This document shows, piece after piece, positions 8,203-16,915 of a stretch of DNA of 24,192 nucleotides. The translations under genes were made by a program, and so were the position numbers. The notes beneath the pieces were generated by a model, which was not told the DNA's origin, did no database searches, and saw only the letters and a program-made list of their open reading frames with translations. Position 1 is the stretch's first letter. Each line of letters starts with the position of its first letter. The stretch is from an uncultured Methylobacillus sp. (GTDB lineage Bacteria > Pseudomonadota > Gammaproteobacteria > Burkholderiales > Methylophilaceae), in the NCBI GenBank assembly GCA_946478865.1, contig CAMLDO010000032.1, forward strand, positions 1-24,192. Reading direction: 5' to 3'.

Positions 8203-9675
8203 ATGAAACGCTTCGCTCCCGCTTTTCTGCTGCTGTGTGCAGCCCATACCGCCCAGGCGTTCGACTGGAACGATCCTTTCGAGACGGGCGCGCTTCCACG
8301 TCCCTCCGTGAGCGGCGCCATCGCCGTGGAAGAGCCTTGCAGCACGGACGCTTCCGCAACCGCGCCGCTTACCCTGGCGGACGTGGTTGATCGCACGCTC
8401 TGCCGCAATCCCCGCAGCCGCGAAGCCTGGGCCAATGCGCGTGTGCAGGCGGCGCAGGTCGGTGTGGCACGGGCCGCTTATCTCCCCACGCTGGATGCCA
8501 ATGCCGGGCTTGAGCGCAACTGGACCAGCGGTCGCTCCGGCTCGAGCAGCAGTTTCGGCGGGGATGGCTCGGACAGTCTGCGCAGCGGCTTTGGCAGTTC
8601 CGGCGGCAGCAATTCCTACAACCAGCTTTCGGCCGGGGCGAACCTGTCCTATCTGCTTTACGATTTCGGCGCACGCGATGCCACGCTCGAAAACGCCCGC
8701 CAGTTGTTCGAGGCAGCCAATGCGACGCAGGACCGCGTGGTGCAGGAGTTGTTCTTCTCCGCGATCCAGGGCTACTACCAGGTCAATGCCACGCAAGCCG
8801 CGCTGGAGTCCGCGCGCGAAGCCGAACGCAGCAGCCAGGCCAGTCTCGATGCGGCGACGGCGCGCTACAAGGTCGGTATCGCTACGCCCGCAGACCGATT
8901 GCAGGCTCAAACCGCTTATTCGCAGGCCGTGCTCGATCGCATCCGCGCGGAAGGGGCGTTGAACACGGCGCGCGGAACGCTTGCCAGCCTCATGGGCATG
9001 GATGCCCAGCGCGACTATGCCTTGCAAGCAGCACCCGAGACGCCCGCGACGGAACCGTTCCGCGCCAATATCGACGAACTTATCGCCGAAGCCCGCAAGC
9101 GCCGCCCCGATCTTGTCGCGGCCGAAGCGCAGGTGGCCGCAGCCCAGGCGGATATCGATGCCGCGCGCGCGGCCAACAAGCCGAAAATCAGCGTAGGCAC
9201 CGATTTTTCCTACCTCGATCGCGAATCCAGCAGCCCCGTGCGCAGCGGCGGCATCGGGCTCAGCGTCACGGTGCCGCTGTTTACCGGATTTGCCAATACC
9301 TACCGCATCCGTTCCGCCACCGAGCAGATCGAGGCACGCAAGGCTGCGCGGGATCAGGTGGCGCTTCAGATTGCGCTCGACGTGTGGCAGGCCTACCAGA
9401 ATCTCCAGACCGAGACGCAGTCGGTGCAGAGCAGCCAGGATCTGGTGAGCAGTGCGACGCAAAATGCCGATGTCGCACTCGGCCGCTACAAGGCGGGCGT
9501 GGGCAACATCATTGACGTGATCACTGCGCAATCCGCACTCTCCACTGCCCGTGCACAACGCATCCAGGCGCGTTTCAACTGGGACATCTCGCGTGCCAGT
9601 CTGGCCTTCTCGATGGGCCGGCTGGATGACGTGACCAGCGATACCTCTTCCATTTCTACCGGACGCCTTCCATGA
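8203..9675 (+). CDS. TolC-family outer membrane efflux protein
   Basis: A 490-residue outer membrane channel subunit of the OEP/TolC family. The start at 8203 gives a clear signal peptide (MKRFAPAFLLLCAAHTAQA, cleavage expected before FDW); an in-frame ATG at 8143 would put 20 polar residues ahead of it and is less likely. Two internal repeats are visible with the family's YK-G pattern (RYKVGIATPADRLQA and RYKAGVGNIIDVITA), each followed by long helices that build the periplasmic barrel. A glycine/serine-rich insert lies at about residues 105-135. It is the first gene of an exporter operon and overlaps the adaptor gene by 4 bases (ATGA). No good Shine-Dalgarno precedes the chosen start. Confidence 0.88.
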   Translation: MKRFAPAFLLLCAAHTAQAFDWNDPFETGALPRPSVSGAIAVEEPCSTDASATAPLTLADVVDRTLCRNPRSREAWANARVQAAQVGVARAAYLPTLDANAGLERNWTSGRSGSSSSFGGDGSDSLRSGFGSSGGSNSYNQLSAGANLSYLLYDFGARDATLENARQLFEAANATQDRVVQELFFSAIQGYYQVNATQAALESAREAERSSQASLDAATARYKVGIATPADRLQAQTAYSQAVLDRIRAEGALNTARGTLASLMGMDAQRDYALQAAPETPATEPFRANIDELIAEARKRRPDLVAAEAQVAAAQADIDAARAANKPKISVGTDFSYLDRESSSPVRSGGIGLSVTVPLFTGFANTYRIRSATEQIEARKAARDQVALQIALDVWQAYQNLQTETQSVQSSQDLVSSATQNADVALGRYKAGVGNIIDVITAQSALSTARAQRIQARFNWDISRASLAFSMGRLDDVTSDTSSISTGRLP

Positions 9676-10832
9676 AAAGAACAACCCGGCTCTTCGGCGG
9701 CTGGACGCTGCTGCTTCTTGCGCTCGCCGGCGGCGGCTATTTGTACTACCGCAGCCAGCAGGCGCCCGACCCGGCCACGCTGTATCGCACCGAGGAAGCG
9801 AGTGTCGGCGATCTGGTCCAGACTGTATCCGCCAATGGCACGCTCAATCCTGTGACGCTCGTGAGCGTCGGTACGCAAGTGTCCGGGACTGTCAGAAAGC
9901 TCTACACGGACTTCAACCAGGAGGTCAAAAAAGGTCAGGTGCTGCTCGAACTGGACGACGCGCTGTTCTCCGCGCAAGTGCGCCAGAGCGAAGCCAGCAT
10001 CCGCAATGTGCAGGCGACGCTCGATCTGGCCCGTGCCAATGAAGCGCGCATGCGTAGCCTGTTCGAGATGGAGTACGTGTCCAGGCTGGAGCTGGACCAA
10101 GCAGTGCAGGCCCGCAAATCGGCCGAGGCGCAGATTGCCCAGGCCCAGGCGCAACTCGCGCGCGACCGGGCCAACCTCGGCTATACCGTGATCCGCTCGC
10201 CCGTATCAGGGGTGGTCGTCGCCCGTCAGGTGGATATCGGCCAGACCGTCGCAGCCAGCTTCCAGACCCCCGAACTGTTCAAGATCGCGCAGGATCTTTC
10301 CAAGATGCAGATTCATTCGAATTTTGCCGAGGCCGATGTCGGGCAGATTCGCGTGGGGCAGCAGGCGAGCTTCAGTGTGGATGCTTATCAGGATCGCAAA
10401 TTCAGCGCCGTGGTGCAGCAGGTCAGGCTTAATCCGACCATTCAGTCCAACGTCGTCACCTACGATGTGGTGCTCGGCGTGGATAATCCCGAGCTGATCC
10501 TGCTGCCGGGTATGACCAGTTACGTCAATATCACGGTCGCCGGGCAGCAGAACGTGCTGCGCGTGCCTAACGCGGCGTTGCGCTATCACCCGCCCCAGTC
10601 GGATGCCGAGAGCGTCCAGCCCAAGCGCAAGACGGACGGTTCGACGCGCAAGGTGTATGTACTGCGCAATGGCCGCGTGATGCCGGTTCCCGTCGAGATC
10701 GGTATTACCGACAATCGCTACACCGCCATACTCTCCGGCGATCTCAAGGCTGGGGACCGCGTGATCGTCGGGGACAGCTCATCCAGCGAGGCGCGCTCGT
10801 CCGGCCGTGGCATGCGCATGAGACTGTTCTGA
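9672..10832 (+). CDS. macA: MacA-like periplasmic adaptor (membrane fusion protein)
   Basis: A 386-residue membrane fusion protein linking an inner membrane ABC transporter to the TolC-type channel. It has one N-terminal membrane anchor (about residues 9-26), a split lipoyl/barrel-sandwich domain (VSVGTQVSGTVRKLYTDF and later IRSPVSGVVVARQVDIGQTV) with a coiled-coil hairpin between (about 100-165), then a beta-barrel and a membrane-proximal domain. The stop overlaps the ATG of the ATPase gene (TGATG), so the subunits are translationally coupled. By analogy with MacAB-TolC it would export a macrolide, peptide, lipid-like or siderophore substrate; the substrate cannot be read from sequence. Confidence 0.88.
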   Translation: MKRTTRLFGGWTLLLLALAGGGYLYYRSQQAPDPATLYRTEEASVGDLVQTVSANGTLNPVTLVSVGTQVSGTVRKLYTDFNQEVKKGQVLLELDDALFSAQVRQSEASIRNVQATLDLARANEARMRSLFEMEYVSRLELDQAVQARKSAEAQIAQAQAQLARDRANLGYTVIRSPVSGVVVARQVDIGQTVAASFQTPELFKIAQDLSKMQIHSNFAEADVGQIRVGQQASFSVDAYQDRKFSAVVQQVRLNPTIQSNVVTYDVVLGVDNPELILLPGMTSYVNITVAGQQNVLRVPNAALRYHPPQSDAESVQPKRKTDGSTRKVYVLRNGRVMPVPVEIGITDNRYTAILSGDLKAGDRVIVGDSSSSEARSSGRGMRMRLF

Positions 10833-11539
10833 TGGCGGGAGCGCCGCTGATCAGGATCAGCCATCTGCGCAAGCACTACGACACCGAGGCCGGGGAGGTG
10901 CCGGTGCTGCATGACGTGTCGCTGAATATCGAAGAGGGCGAGTTCGTCGCCATCATGGGGCCTTCCGGCTCCGGGAAATCGACCTTCATGAATATCCTCG
11001 GCTGCCTCGATGTGGCTTCCGGCGGAAACTACGAACTGCAAGGTCATGATGTCGCCCGCCTGGACAGCGACGAACTGGCGCGCTTGCGGAATCAGGTGAT
11101 CGGCTTCGTGTTCCAGGGTTTCAATCTTCTGCCGCGCGCTAACCTCGAAACCAATGTCGCGCTGCCGCTGCTCTACAGCCGCGTAGGCAAGAGCGAACGG
11201 CTTGCGCGCGCACGCGAACTGCTCACCCAGATCGGCCTCGGCAAATACGCCAAATCGCTGCCCAACCAGATTTCTGGAGGCCAGCAACAGCGTGTCGCCA
11301 TTGCCCGCGCGCTGGCGGGCCGGCCCAGCCTTATCCTCGCCGACGAGCCGACCGGCAATCTGGATACACACACCAGCCAGGAAATCATGGATATCTTTAC
11401 CCGCCTCAACGCCGAGGAAGGCATCACCATCGTCCTCGTCACTCACGAGCCGGATATCGCCGAATACGCGAAGCGGCTGGTGCGTTTCGTGGACGGCAAC
11501 ATCGTGCACGACGGCGGCGTGCGGGAAGGGGTGGCATGA
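10832..11539 (+). CDS. MacB-type ABC transporter ATP-binding protein
   Basis: A 235-residue nucleotide-binding subunit. Visible motifs: Walker [10 protein letters not shown] (43-51), Q-loop around Q95 (FQGFNLLPR), signature [15 protein letters not shown] (147-161), Walker [13 protein letters not shown] (167-178) and the H-loop in VLVTHEPD. The sequence is of the MacB/LolD class, which drives mechanotransmission rather than ordinary substrate import. In E. coli MacB this domain is fused to the permease; here it is a separate gene followed by the permease. The start overlaps the adaptor stop by one base. Confidence 0.92.
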   Translation: MAGAPLIRISHLRKHYDTEAGEVPVLHDVSLNIEEGEFVAIMGPSGSGKSTFMNILGCLDVASGGNYELQGHDVARLDSDELARLRNQVIGFVFQGFNLLPRANLETNVALPLLYSRVGKSERLARARELLTQIGLGKYAKSLPNQISGGQQQRVAIARALAGRPSLILADEPTGNLDTHTSQEIMDIFTRLNAEEGITIVLVTHEPDIAEYAKRLVRFVDGNIVHDGGVREGVA

Positions 11540-11591
11540 AACGCAAGGCAATCTACCGAATGGCGCATACTCCAATGCCACAGGTGCTCCC

Positions 11592-12812
11592 ATGCTAGGC
11601 GCGATGCTCGGGGAAGCCCTGCATGCGATGGGCGCCAACCGCATGCGCACCTTCCTTACCATGCTGGGCATGGTGATCGGCGTGGGGGCGGTGATCATGA
11701 TGATGGCGATCGGGCAGGGCGTGCAGCTCTCGGTCAACCAGTCCATCGCATCGATGGGGAGCAACCTGTTCATGGTGGTTTCCGGCTCGACAACCTCCGG
11801 CGGGGTGCGCATGGGCGGAGGCGTGGCGCCGACGCTGAACTTGAGCGATGCGGAAGCGATCGCAGAGTTGCCCGGTATCGCCGCCACTGCACCGGTAGCC
11901 TCCGGCAGCGCGCAGGTGATTTACGGCCCCAATAACTGGAGTACCGGGATTTCCGGTGTCACGCCGGATTATCTGCAGGTTGCCAACTGGGAACTGGCAG
12001 ACGGGTACTGGATATCGGATACCGACGTGCGCTCTGCTACCCGTGTCGCCGTGCTGGGGAACGCCGTTGTCCAGAACCTGTTCGGCGACGAAAATCCCAT
12101 CGGCAAGACGATACGCATCAAGCAAAGCCCTTTTCTGGTGATCGGAGTGCTGTCTCCCAAGGGGCAGGCGCTCGACGGGCGCGACCAGGACGACATCATC
12201 CTGGTGCCGGTGCGTACCGCGCAGCGTCAGCTGTTCGGGCAGCAGTTCCAGAATACGGTGCGGCATATCATGGTGCAGGCCGTCTCCTCCAGCGCGATGA
12301 ATCAGGCGGAGCGCGACATGAACGATTTGCTGCGCCAGCGCCATCGTATCCGCACCGGCGCGGACGACGATTTCACCGTACGCAACATGACGGCGATGGC
12401 CAACGCTGCCGCGGAGACCGCGCGCCTGATGTCGCTGCTGCTCGGCGCCATTGCTTCGATTTCGCTGGTCGTCGGCGGGGTGGGCATCATGAACATCATG
12501 CTGGTGTCAGTCACCGAGCGTACGCGCGAAATCGGCATTCGCATGGCCATCGGTGCGCGCCGTCGCGACATCCTCACGCAGTTTCTGCTGGAGGCCATCA
12601 GCATTTCGGTCGCAGGCTGCGGCATCGGGGTAGCCCTCGGCATTGGAGGGGCTCTGTTACTGAATCATCTTAGCCAGACGCCAGTATTGATTACATTGTC
12701 GTCGATCGTGCTGGGATTTGCCGTCGCTACCGCGGTTGGCGTGTTTTTTGGCTATTATCCCGCCCATAAAGCGGCCGGATTGAGGCCGATCGAGGCTCTG
12801 AGGTATCAGTAA
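11592..12812 (+). CDS. MacB-type ABC transporter permease
   Basis: A 406-residue permease with the MacB/FtsX topology: one N-terminal membrane helix (after RMRTFLTMLGMVIGVGAVIMMM), a large periplasmic MacB core domain (about residues 50-270) and three C-terminal helices beginning at about 280. The GGVGIMNIMLVSVTERTREIGIRMAIGARRRD region marks the coupling segment of this family, split here for brevity as GGVGIMNIMLVSV and RTREIGIRMAIGA. The reading frame stays open far upstream inside the ATPase gene, but the ATG at 11592 gives the usual N-terminus and has an AGGTG 5 bases before it. A 20-codon ORF (11536-11598) fills the gap between ATPase and permease. Confidence 0.88.
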   Translation: MLGAMLGEALHAMGANRMRTFLTMLGMVIGVGAVIMMMAIGQGVQLSVNQSIASMGSNLFMVVSGSTTSGGVRMGGGVAPTLNLSDAEAIAELPGIAATAPVASGSAQVIYGPNNWSTGISGVTPDYLQVANWELADGYWISDTDVRSATRVAVLGNAVVQNLFGDENPIGKTIRIKQSPFLVIGVLSPKGQALDGRDQDDIILVPVRTAQRQLFGQQFQNTVRHIMVQAVSSSAMNQAERDMNDLLRQRHRIRTGADDDFTVRNMTAMANAAAETARLMSLLLGAIASISLVVGGVGIMNIMLVSVTERTREIGIRMAIGARRRDILTQFLLEAISISVAGCGIGVALGIGGALLLNHLSQTPVLITLSSIVLGFAVATAVGVFFGYYPAHKAAGLRPIEALRYQ

Positions 12813-12949
12813 AAGTGTTATAAATATATGATAATTAATGGAAAAATTTATTGCCTAAAGTCCCTGAAAAAATTGTATCATTGAGCCCGCAACGAAACGC
12901 ACTGCGCATAAAGCATAACCCTGCAACTCAATAATTCGGAGGACATATC
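12813..12949 (+). promoter_or_regulatory. AT-rich promoter region and leader of hps
   Basis: This 137-base gap is strikingly AT-rich in its first half (12813-12850), like an UP element. TTGCCT (12851-12856) and TATCAT (12876-12881) are possible -35/-10 boxes, with a long 19-bp spacing. A start near 12888 would give a leader of about 60 bases. GGAGGA at 12938-12943 is an excellent ribosome-binding site 6 bases before the GTG start. No terminator for the exporter operon is obvious here. Confidence 0.45.
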
Positions 12950-13645
12950 GTGGCTAAGCCATTAATTCAAGTAGCACTGGATTCTTTAGATTACGAGCAA
13001 ACCCTGGCGCTGGCTCGCCAAGCCGCTCCCTACGTCGACATCATTGAAATCGGCACCCCCTGCTTGAAGGTGAATGGTATCGCGATCGTCAAGGCCATCC
13101 GTGCTCAACACCCGGACAAACTGATTTTCGCCGACCTGAAGACCATGGACGCCGGTTACTACGAAGCCGAGCCGTTCTTCAAGGCTGGTGCCGACATTAC
13201 TACCGTGCTGGGCACTGCCGACATCGGCACCATCAAGGGTGTGGTTGACGTGGCCAATGCCTACGGCAAGCAAGCTCAGGTCGACCTGATCAACGTGACC
13301 GACAAGGCTGCTCGCGCTGCTGAAGCCGTCAAGGTTGGCGCACACATCATCGGTATTCACACCGGTATCGACCAGCAGCTGGCCGGCCAAACCCCGTTTG
13401 CCGACCTGTCCGCTCTCGTGGCTCTCGGCCTGAACGTGAAGATTTCCGTGGCTGGCGGCATCAAGCAAGCTACCGTTCAGCAAGTCGTCAAGGCTGGTCC
13501 GAACATCGTCGTCGTCGGCGGTGCAATCACCGGCTCCAAGGCTCCGGACGTTGCCGCTCGCGAAATCCGCGAACTGGTGGACGCTGCCAGCGGTGAAAGC
13601 TCCAGCGGCGGCCTGTTCGGCTGGGTCAAGAAGCTGTTCGCCTAA
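12950..13645 (+). CDS. hps: 3-hexulose-6-phosphate synthase
   Basis: A 231-residue TIM-barrel enzyme of the orotidine-5'-phosphate decarboxylase superfamily. It condenses formaldehyde with ribulose 5-phosphate to hexulose 6-phosphate, the first step of the ribulose monophosphate cycle, in the cytoplasm. The D62-x-K64-xx-D67 catalytic motif (ADLKTMDAG) is clear, as are IIEIGTPCLK, GADITTVLGTADIGTI and the phosphate-binding SVAGGIK and VVGGAITGS. About 20 residues beyond the usual core end in GLFGWVKKLFA, an amphipathic tail. The start codon is GTG with a strong GGAGGA site. Codon use differs from its neighbours (many GCT, GGT, AAG, ACC), as expected for a very highly expressed gene. The partner isomerase gene (phi/hxlB) is not in the window. 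A strong terminator follows. Confidence 0.93.
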   Translation: MAKPLIQVALDSLDYEQTLALARQAAPYVDIIEIGTPCLKVNGIAIVKAIRAQHPDKLIFADLKTMDAGYYEAEPFFKAGADITTVLGTADIGTIKGVVDVANAYGKQAQVDLINVTDKAARAAEAVKVGAHIIGIHTGIDQQLAGQTPFADLSALVALGLNVKISVAGGIKQATVQQVVKAGPNIVVVGGAITGSKAPDVAAREIRELVDAASGESSSGGLFGWVKKLFA

Positions 13646-13654
13646 TCGCCCGCT

Positions 13655-13677
13655 GTCCCGTGCGGCACACACGGGAC
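13655..13677 (+). other. hairpin after hps
   Basis: GTCCCGTG and CACGGGAC form a perfect 8-bp stem with a 7-base loop, ten bases after the hps stop. No T-run follows. It probably stabilises the 3' end of the hps transcript or assists the terminator at 13693-13728. Confidence 0.45.
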
Positions 13678-13692
13678 GCGCGATGCAGCACG

Positions 13693-13728
13693 ATGCCGCC
13701 ATTCGCAAGAATGGCGGCATTTTCATTT
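13693..13728 (+). terminator. Rho-independent terminator of hps
   Basis: ATGCCGCCATTC and GAATGGCGGCAT form a perfect 12-bp stem closed by a GCAA tetraloop (GNRA type), followed directly by TTTCATTT. This is the clearest intrinsic terminator in the window and isolates hps from mutL. Confidence 0.85.
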
Positions 13729-13785
13729 CCGCCGCCCGTTGCGGCTTCACGTTAAAATGCCGTGATTTCCGTTTCCGGTATTGCC

Positions 13786-15582
13786 ATGGCTATCCAGCTT
13801 CTTCCCGACTATCTCATCAGCCAGATCGCCGCCGGCGAAGTCGTCGAACGCCCGGCCTCGGCACTCAAGGAACTGCTGGAAAACAGCCTGGATGCGGGTG
13901 CCGACAACATTTCCGTTATGTTGCAGCAGGGTGGGATCAAGCAGTTGCGCGTTGCGGATGATGGCAGCGGCATTCCCCCGGATGAACTGCCGCTCGCTTT
14001 GGCTAGGCACGCGACCAGCAAGATCGCCAGCCTGGACGACCTGGAGCGCGTCGCGAGCCTGGGCTTCCGCGGCGAAGCGCTTGCGAGCATCGCGTCGGTT
14101 TCCCGCACCAGCATCGTTAGCCGCGCCGCCGAGCAGCGCCACGCTTGGCGCATTGCCTCGGAAGGCGCGATGCTGATCCCCGCCGAGCCAGCCGCGCTGG
14201 ACCAAGGCACGGTGGTGGAAGTGAACGATCTCTATTTCAACACGCCGGCACGCCGCAAATTCCTCAAGACGGAAAACACCGAGTACGGCCACTGCGAGGA
14301 AGCGTTCAAGCGTATTGCGCTTTCGCGGCCGGATATCGGCTTCATGTTGCAACACAACGGCCGTGCGCAATGGCGCATGACAGCGGGTGAGCCGCAGAAA
14401 CGCTTTTCCGAAATCCTCGGTTCCGAATTTGCCGAGCATGCCTTGATGCTGGACGAATCCGCCGCAGGCATCCGGCTATGGGGCATGGCGGCAAAACCCG
14501 CTTACTCCAAGCTCTCGCGCGATACCCAGTATTTCTACTGCAACGGCCGATTCATCCGCGACAAGCTGGTGGCCCATGCCATCCGCCAGGCCTACCAGGA
14601 TGTGCTGCACCATGAGCGCCATCCGGCTTTCGTGCTGTTTTTCGAGATCGATCCGACGCTGGTCGACGTCAACGTGCATCCGACCAAGACCGAGGTACGT
14701 TTCCGCGACGGGCAGGCCGTGCACCGTTTCATTTTTCATGCGCTGCACAAGGCGCTGGCCGCATCCGCCAATGTGCCGGCAGCTCCGGTAGTTTCCGATT
14801 CGGTACTTCCTATCCCGACGCCGACCCAGGCCTATGCCGCGCCTTACCAGCCGCAAATACCGCTGCGTGCCGCGCAAGGGTTAGGGTTTTACGAAACCTT
14901 GTTCGCTGGTACTGCGGCTCCGTCAACTGCGAGCAGCGAGTTGCTGCCGGCGGTGGAAACCCCGGTGATAGCAGCAGATGCGCCTGATGAGGCGCAGGAG
15001 TTTCCGCTAGGTTTCGCCATCGCCCAATTGCATGGTGTCTATGTGCTGGCCCAGAACAGGCAGGGCCTGATTGTCGTGGATATGCACGCCGCGCACGAAC
15101 GCATTATGTACGAGCGTCTGAAGAATGCGCTCGATAATCGTGCTATCGCCACCCAGCCGCTGTTGCTGCCGGTCAGCTTCCATGCTGATCGGCTGGAGGT
15201 GGCAACCGTGGAGGAGCAGGGAACCGTACTGCATGATCTTGGCTTCGAGATTGCCGTATTGTCGCCGAATACGCTGGCCGTGCGTGCGGTTCCCGCAATG
15301 CTGGCGGAAGCCAATGCGGTCGAACTGGCGCGGGCGGTCATCGCCGATATTCGCGAGTATGGTGGCAGCCGCGTATTGACCGAACGCCGCAACGAAATGC
15401 TCGCAACCATGGCGTGTCATTCTGCCGTGCGCGCGAATCGCAGCTTGACCATACCCGAAATGAACGCATTGCTGCGCGACATGGAGGCCACAGAGCGTTC
15501 CGATCAGTGCAATCACGGCCGCCCAACCTGGTTCCAGGTGACGATGAGCGAGCTGGACAAGATGTTTATGCGGGGAAAATAA
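13786..15582 (+). CDS. mutL: DNA mismatch repair protein MutL (endonuclease type)
   Basis: A 598-residue MutL that couples mismatch recognition by MutS to strand processing. The N-terminal GHKL ATPase shows LLENSLDAGA (E32, N33 region), DDGSGIP (58-64) and GFRGEAL (93-99). The C-terminal domain carries the metal-dependent endonuclease motif DMHAAHERIMYE (432-443; family pattern DxHA-x2-E-x4-E), with ACHSAVRA (from 542) and CNHGRPT (from 575), as in bacteria lacking MutH. A proline/alanine-rich linker joins the domains (about 330-405). The ATG at 13786 gives the conserved MAIQLLPD start; a GTG at 13762 would add eight unlikely residues. It follows the hps terminator, and TTAAAAT (13752-13758) could be part of its promoter. 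Confidence 0.95.
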   Translation: MAIQLLPDYLISQIAAGEVVERPASALKELLENSLDAGADNISVMLQQGGIKQLRVADDGSGIPPDELPLALARHATSKIASLDDLERVASLGFRGEALASIASVSRTSIVSRAAEQRHAWRIASEGAMLIPAEPAALDQGTVVEVNDLYFNTPARRKFLKTENTEYGHCEEAFKRIALSRPDIGFMLQHNGRAQWRMTAGEPQKRFSEILGSEFAEHALMLDESAAGIRLWGMAAKPAYSKLSRDTQYFYCNGRFIRDKLVAHAIRQAYQDVLHHERHPAFVLFFEIDPTLVDVNVHPTKTEVRFRDGQAVHRFIFHALHKALAASANVPAAPVVSDSVLPIPTPTQAYAAPYQPQIPLRAAQGLGFYETLFAGTAAPSTASSELLPAVETPVIAADAPDEAQEFPLGFAIAQLHGVYVLAQNRQGLIVVDMHAAHERIMYERLKNALDNRAIATQPLLLPVSFHADRLEVATVEEQGTVLHDLGFEIAVLSPNTLAVRAVPAMLAEANAVELARAVIADIREYGGSRVLTERRNEMLATMACHSAVRANRSLTIPEMNALLRDMEATERSDQCNHGRPTWFQVTMSELDKMFMRGK

Positions 15583-15586
15583 ATAT

Positions 15587-15609
15587 AATCAATGCATTGA
15601 TTAATCAAT
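15587..15609. promoter_or_regulatory. nested ATTGATT/AATCAAT palindromes before the MFS transporter gene
   Basis: Between mutL and the transporter gene, AATCAAT-GC-ATTGATT is a perfect 16-bp palindrome (15587-15602) and ATTGATT-AATCAAT a perfect 14-bp palindrome (15596-15609) sharing its middle arm. The result is three alternating 7-bp half-sites. It could be an operator for a regulator of the transporter. AT-rich composition makes simple palindromes more likely by chance, so this is moderate evidence. Confidence 0.4.
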
Positions 15610-15626
15610 CTAATGTAATTTCATAA

Positions 15627-16895
15627 ATGAATACCACCGTATCCACCGCTCGAATTGCACTGGCCAGTTTCATCGGCACTGCCATCGAGTTCTACGATTT
15701 CTATATCTACGGCATGGCCGCGGCACTGGTGATCGGCCCGATTTTCTTTCCGCAAAGCGACCCGGCCGTACAGGCGTTGAATGCCTTCCTGACCTTCGGC
15801 GTCGCTTTCCTCGCACGTCCATTGGGGGCCGCGTTGTTCGGCCATTTTGGCGACCGCATCGGACGCAAGGCGACATTGGTCGCTTCCTTGCTGGTGATGG
15901 GCATTTCGACTCTGCTGATCGGCCTGCTGCCGGGCTATGCAGTCATTGGCTGGGCCGCACCGGTATTGTTGTGCCTGTTGCGCTTCGGGCAAGGCATTGG
16001 CTTGGGCGGTGAGTGGGGCGGAGCGGCCTTGCTTGCGACCGAGCATGCGCCGCAGGGTAAACGCGGCTGGTTCGGCATGTTTCCGCAGTTGGGGCCGCCG
16101 GTAGGATTTCTGTGTGCGACCGGCAGTTTCCTGCTGCTCGCGCATTTTCTCGACGATGCAGAATTTCGCGTCTGGGGCTGGCGCATCCCGTTCCTGGCGA
16201 GCGCCTTGCTCGTAATTGTGGGCCTGTACGTCCGGCTCAAGCTGTCAGAGACGCCGGTATTCGCGAAAGCCTTGCAGCAGCAGGAGCAGGCGCGCGTGCC
16301 TTTGCTGGAGATGTTGCGCGGCCATGCATTGCCATTGTTGCTGGGCTCGTTCGCGATGGTGGTGTGCTATGCGTTGTTCTACATCTCGACGGTGTTTTCG
16401 TTGAGCTACGGCACTACGGCTCTGGGCATTCCGCGCGAGCGCTTTCTTGTCATGCTGTGCGTCGCCGTGATCTTTATGGCGTTGGCTACGCCGCTCGCGG
16501 CTCATGCAGGCGACCGCTATGGACGCCGTCCCGTACTCATAGCCGCGACGTTCGCCGCCCTGTTATCCGGCTTTCTGCTCGAACCCATGCTCAACAGCGG
16601 ATCGCTGCTGCTAATCACGGCCTTTTTGTCGCTGGAACTGTTCCTCATGGGAGCCTGTTTCGCCCCCATGGGCGCCTTGCTGCCGGAGTTGTTTCCTGTG
16701 CGCATCCGCTATACCGGCGCAGGCGCGGCCTACAACCTGGGCGGTATTCTTGGTGCTTCCTTCGCGCCCTATATCGCGCAAAAGCTGGTGACTTACGGCG
16801 GCCTGGCTTTCGTCGGCGCTTATATCACGGCTGCCGCTGGCATCAGCCTCGGCGCGGTGATCCTCATGCGCGAAACGCGTGGCAATGCGTTCTAG
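15627..16895 (+). CDS. MFS transporter of the metabolite:H+ symporter (MHS) family
   Basis: A 422-residue inner membrane transporter with about 12 hydrophobic segments. The N-terminal ASFIGTAIEFYDFYIYG, the loop 2-3 motif GHFGDRIGRKATL, RFGQGIGLGGEWGGAALL and the C-half repeat HAGDRYGRRPVL identify the MHS subfamily (relatives ShiA, ProP, KgtP, YhjE), which imports organic acids, osmolytes or shikimate with protons. The substrate cannot be assigned. No recognisable Shine-Dalgarno precedes the ATG. It starts 44 bases after mutL and converges on the dehydrogenase gene, with a short T-rich gap between. Confidence 0.88.
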   Translation: MNTTVSTARIALASFIGTAIEFYDFYIYGMAAALVIGPIFFPQSDPAVQALNAFLTFGVAFLARPLGAALFGHFGDRIGRKATLVASLLVMGISTLLIGLLPGYAVIGWAAPVLLCLLRFGQGIGLGGEWGGAALLATEHAPQGKRGWFGMFPQLGPPVGFLCATGSFLLLAHFLDDAEFRVWGWRIPFLASALLVIVGLYVRLKLSETPVFAKALQQQEQARVPLLEMLRGHALPLLLGSFAMVVCYALFYISTVFSLSYGTTALGIPRERFLVMLCVAVIFMALATPLAAHAGDRYGRRPVLIAATFAALLSGFLLEPMLNSGSLLLITAFLSLELFLMGACFAPMGALLPELFPVRIRYTGAGAAYNLGGILGASFAPYIAQKLVTYGGLAFVGAYITAAAGISLGAVILMRETRGNAF

Positions 16896-16915
16896 ATAAT
16901 TACCGGTTTTTTTCA

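Noticed and set aside
8176..9684. Minus-strand open frame (502 codons) opposite the TolC-type gene
   Set aside because: Covers exactly the TolC-family gene and crosses into the adaptor gene; composition and lack of motifs mark it as a shadow.
11202..11591. Upstream extension of the permease reading frame into the ATPase gene
   Set aside because: The extra 130 codons are out of frame with a well-conserved ATPase and the family's N-terminus begins at 11592; not a fusion or a frameshift.
16896..16915. T-run between the MFS and SDR genes as an intrinsic terminator
   Set aside because: Seven Ts are present but no stable hairpin lies directly before them; the nearest small stem is inside the MFS gene and too far away.
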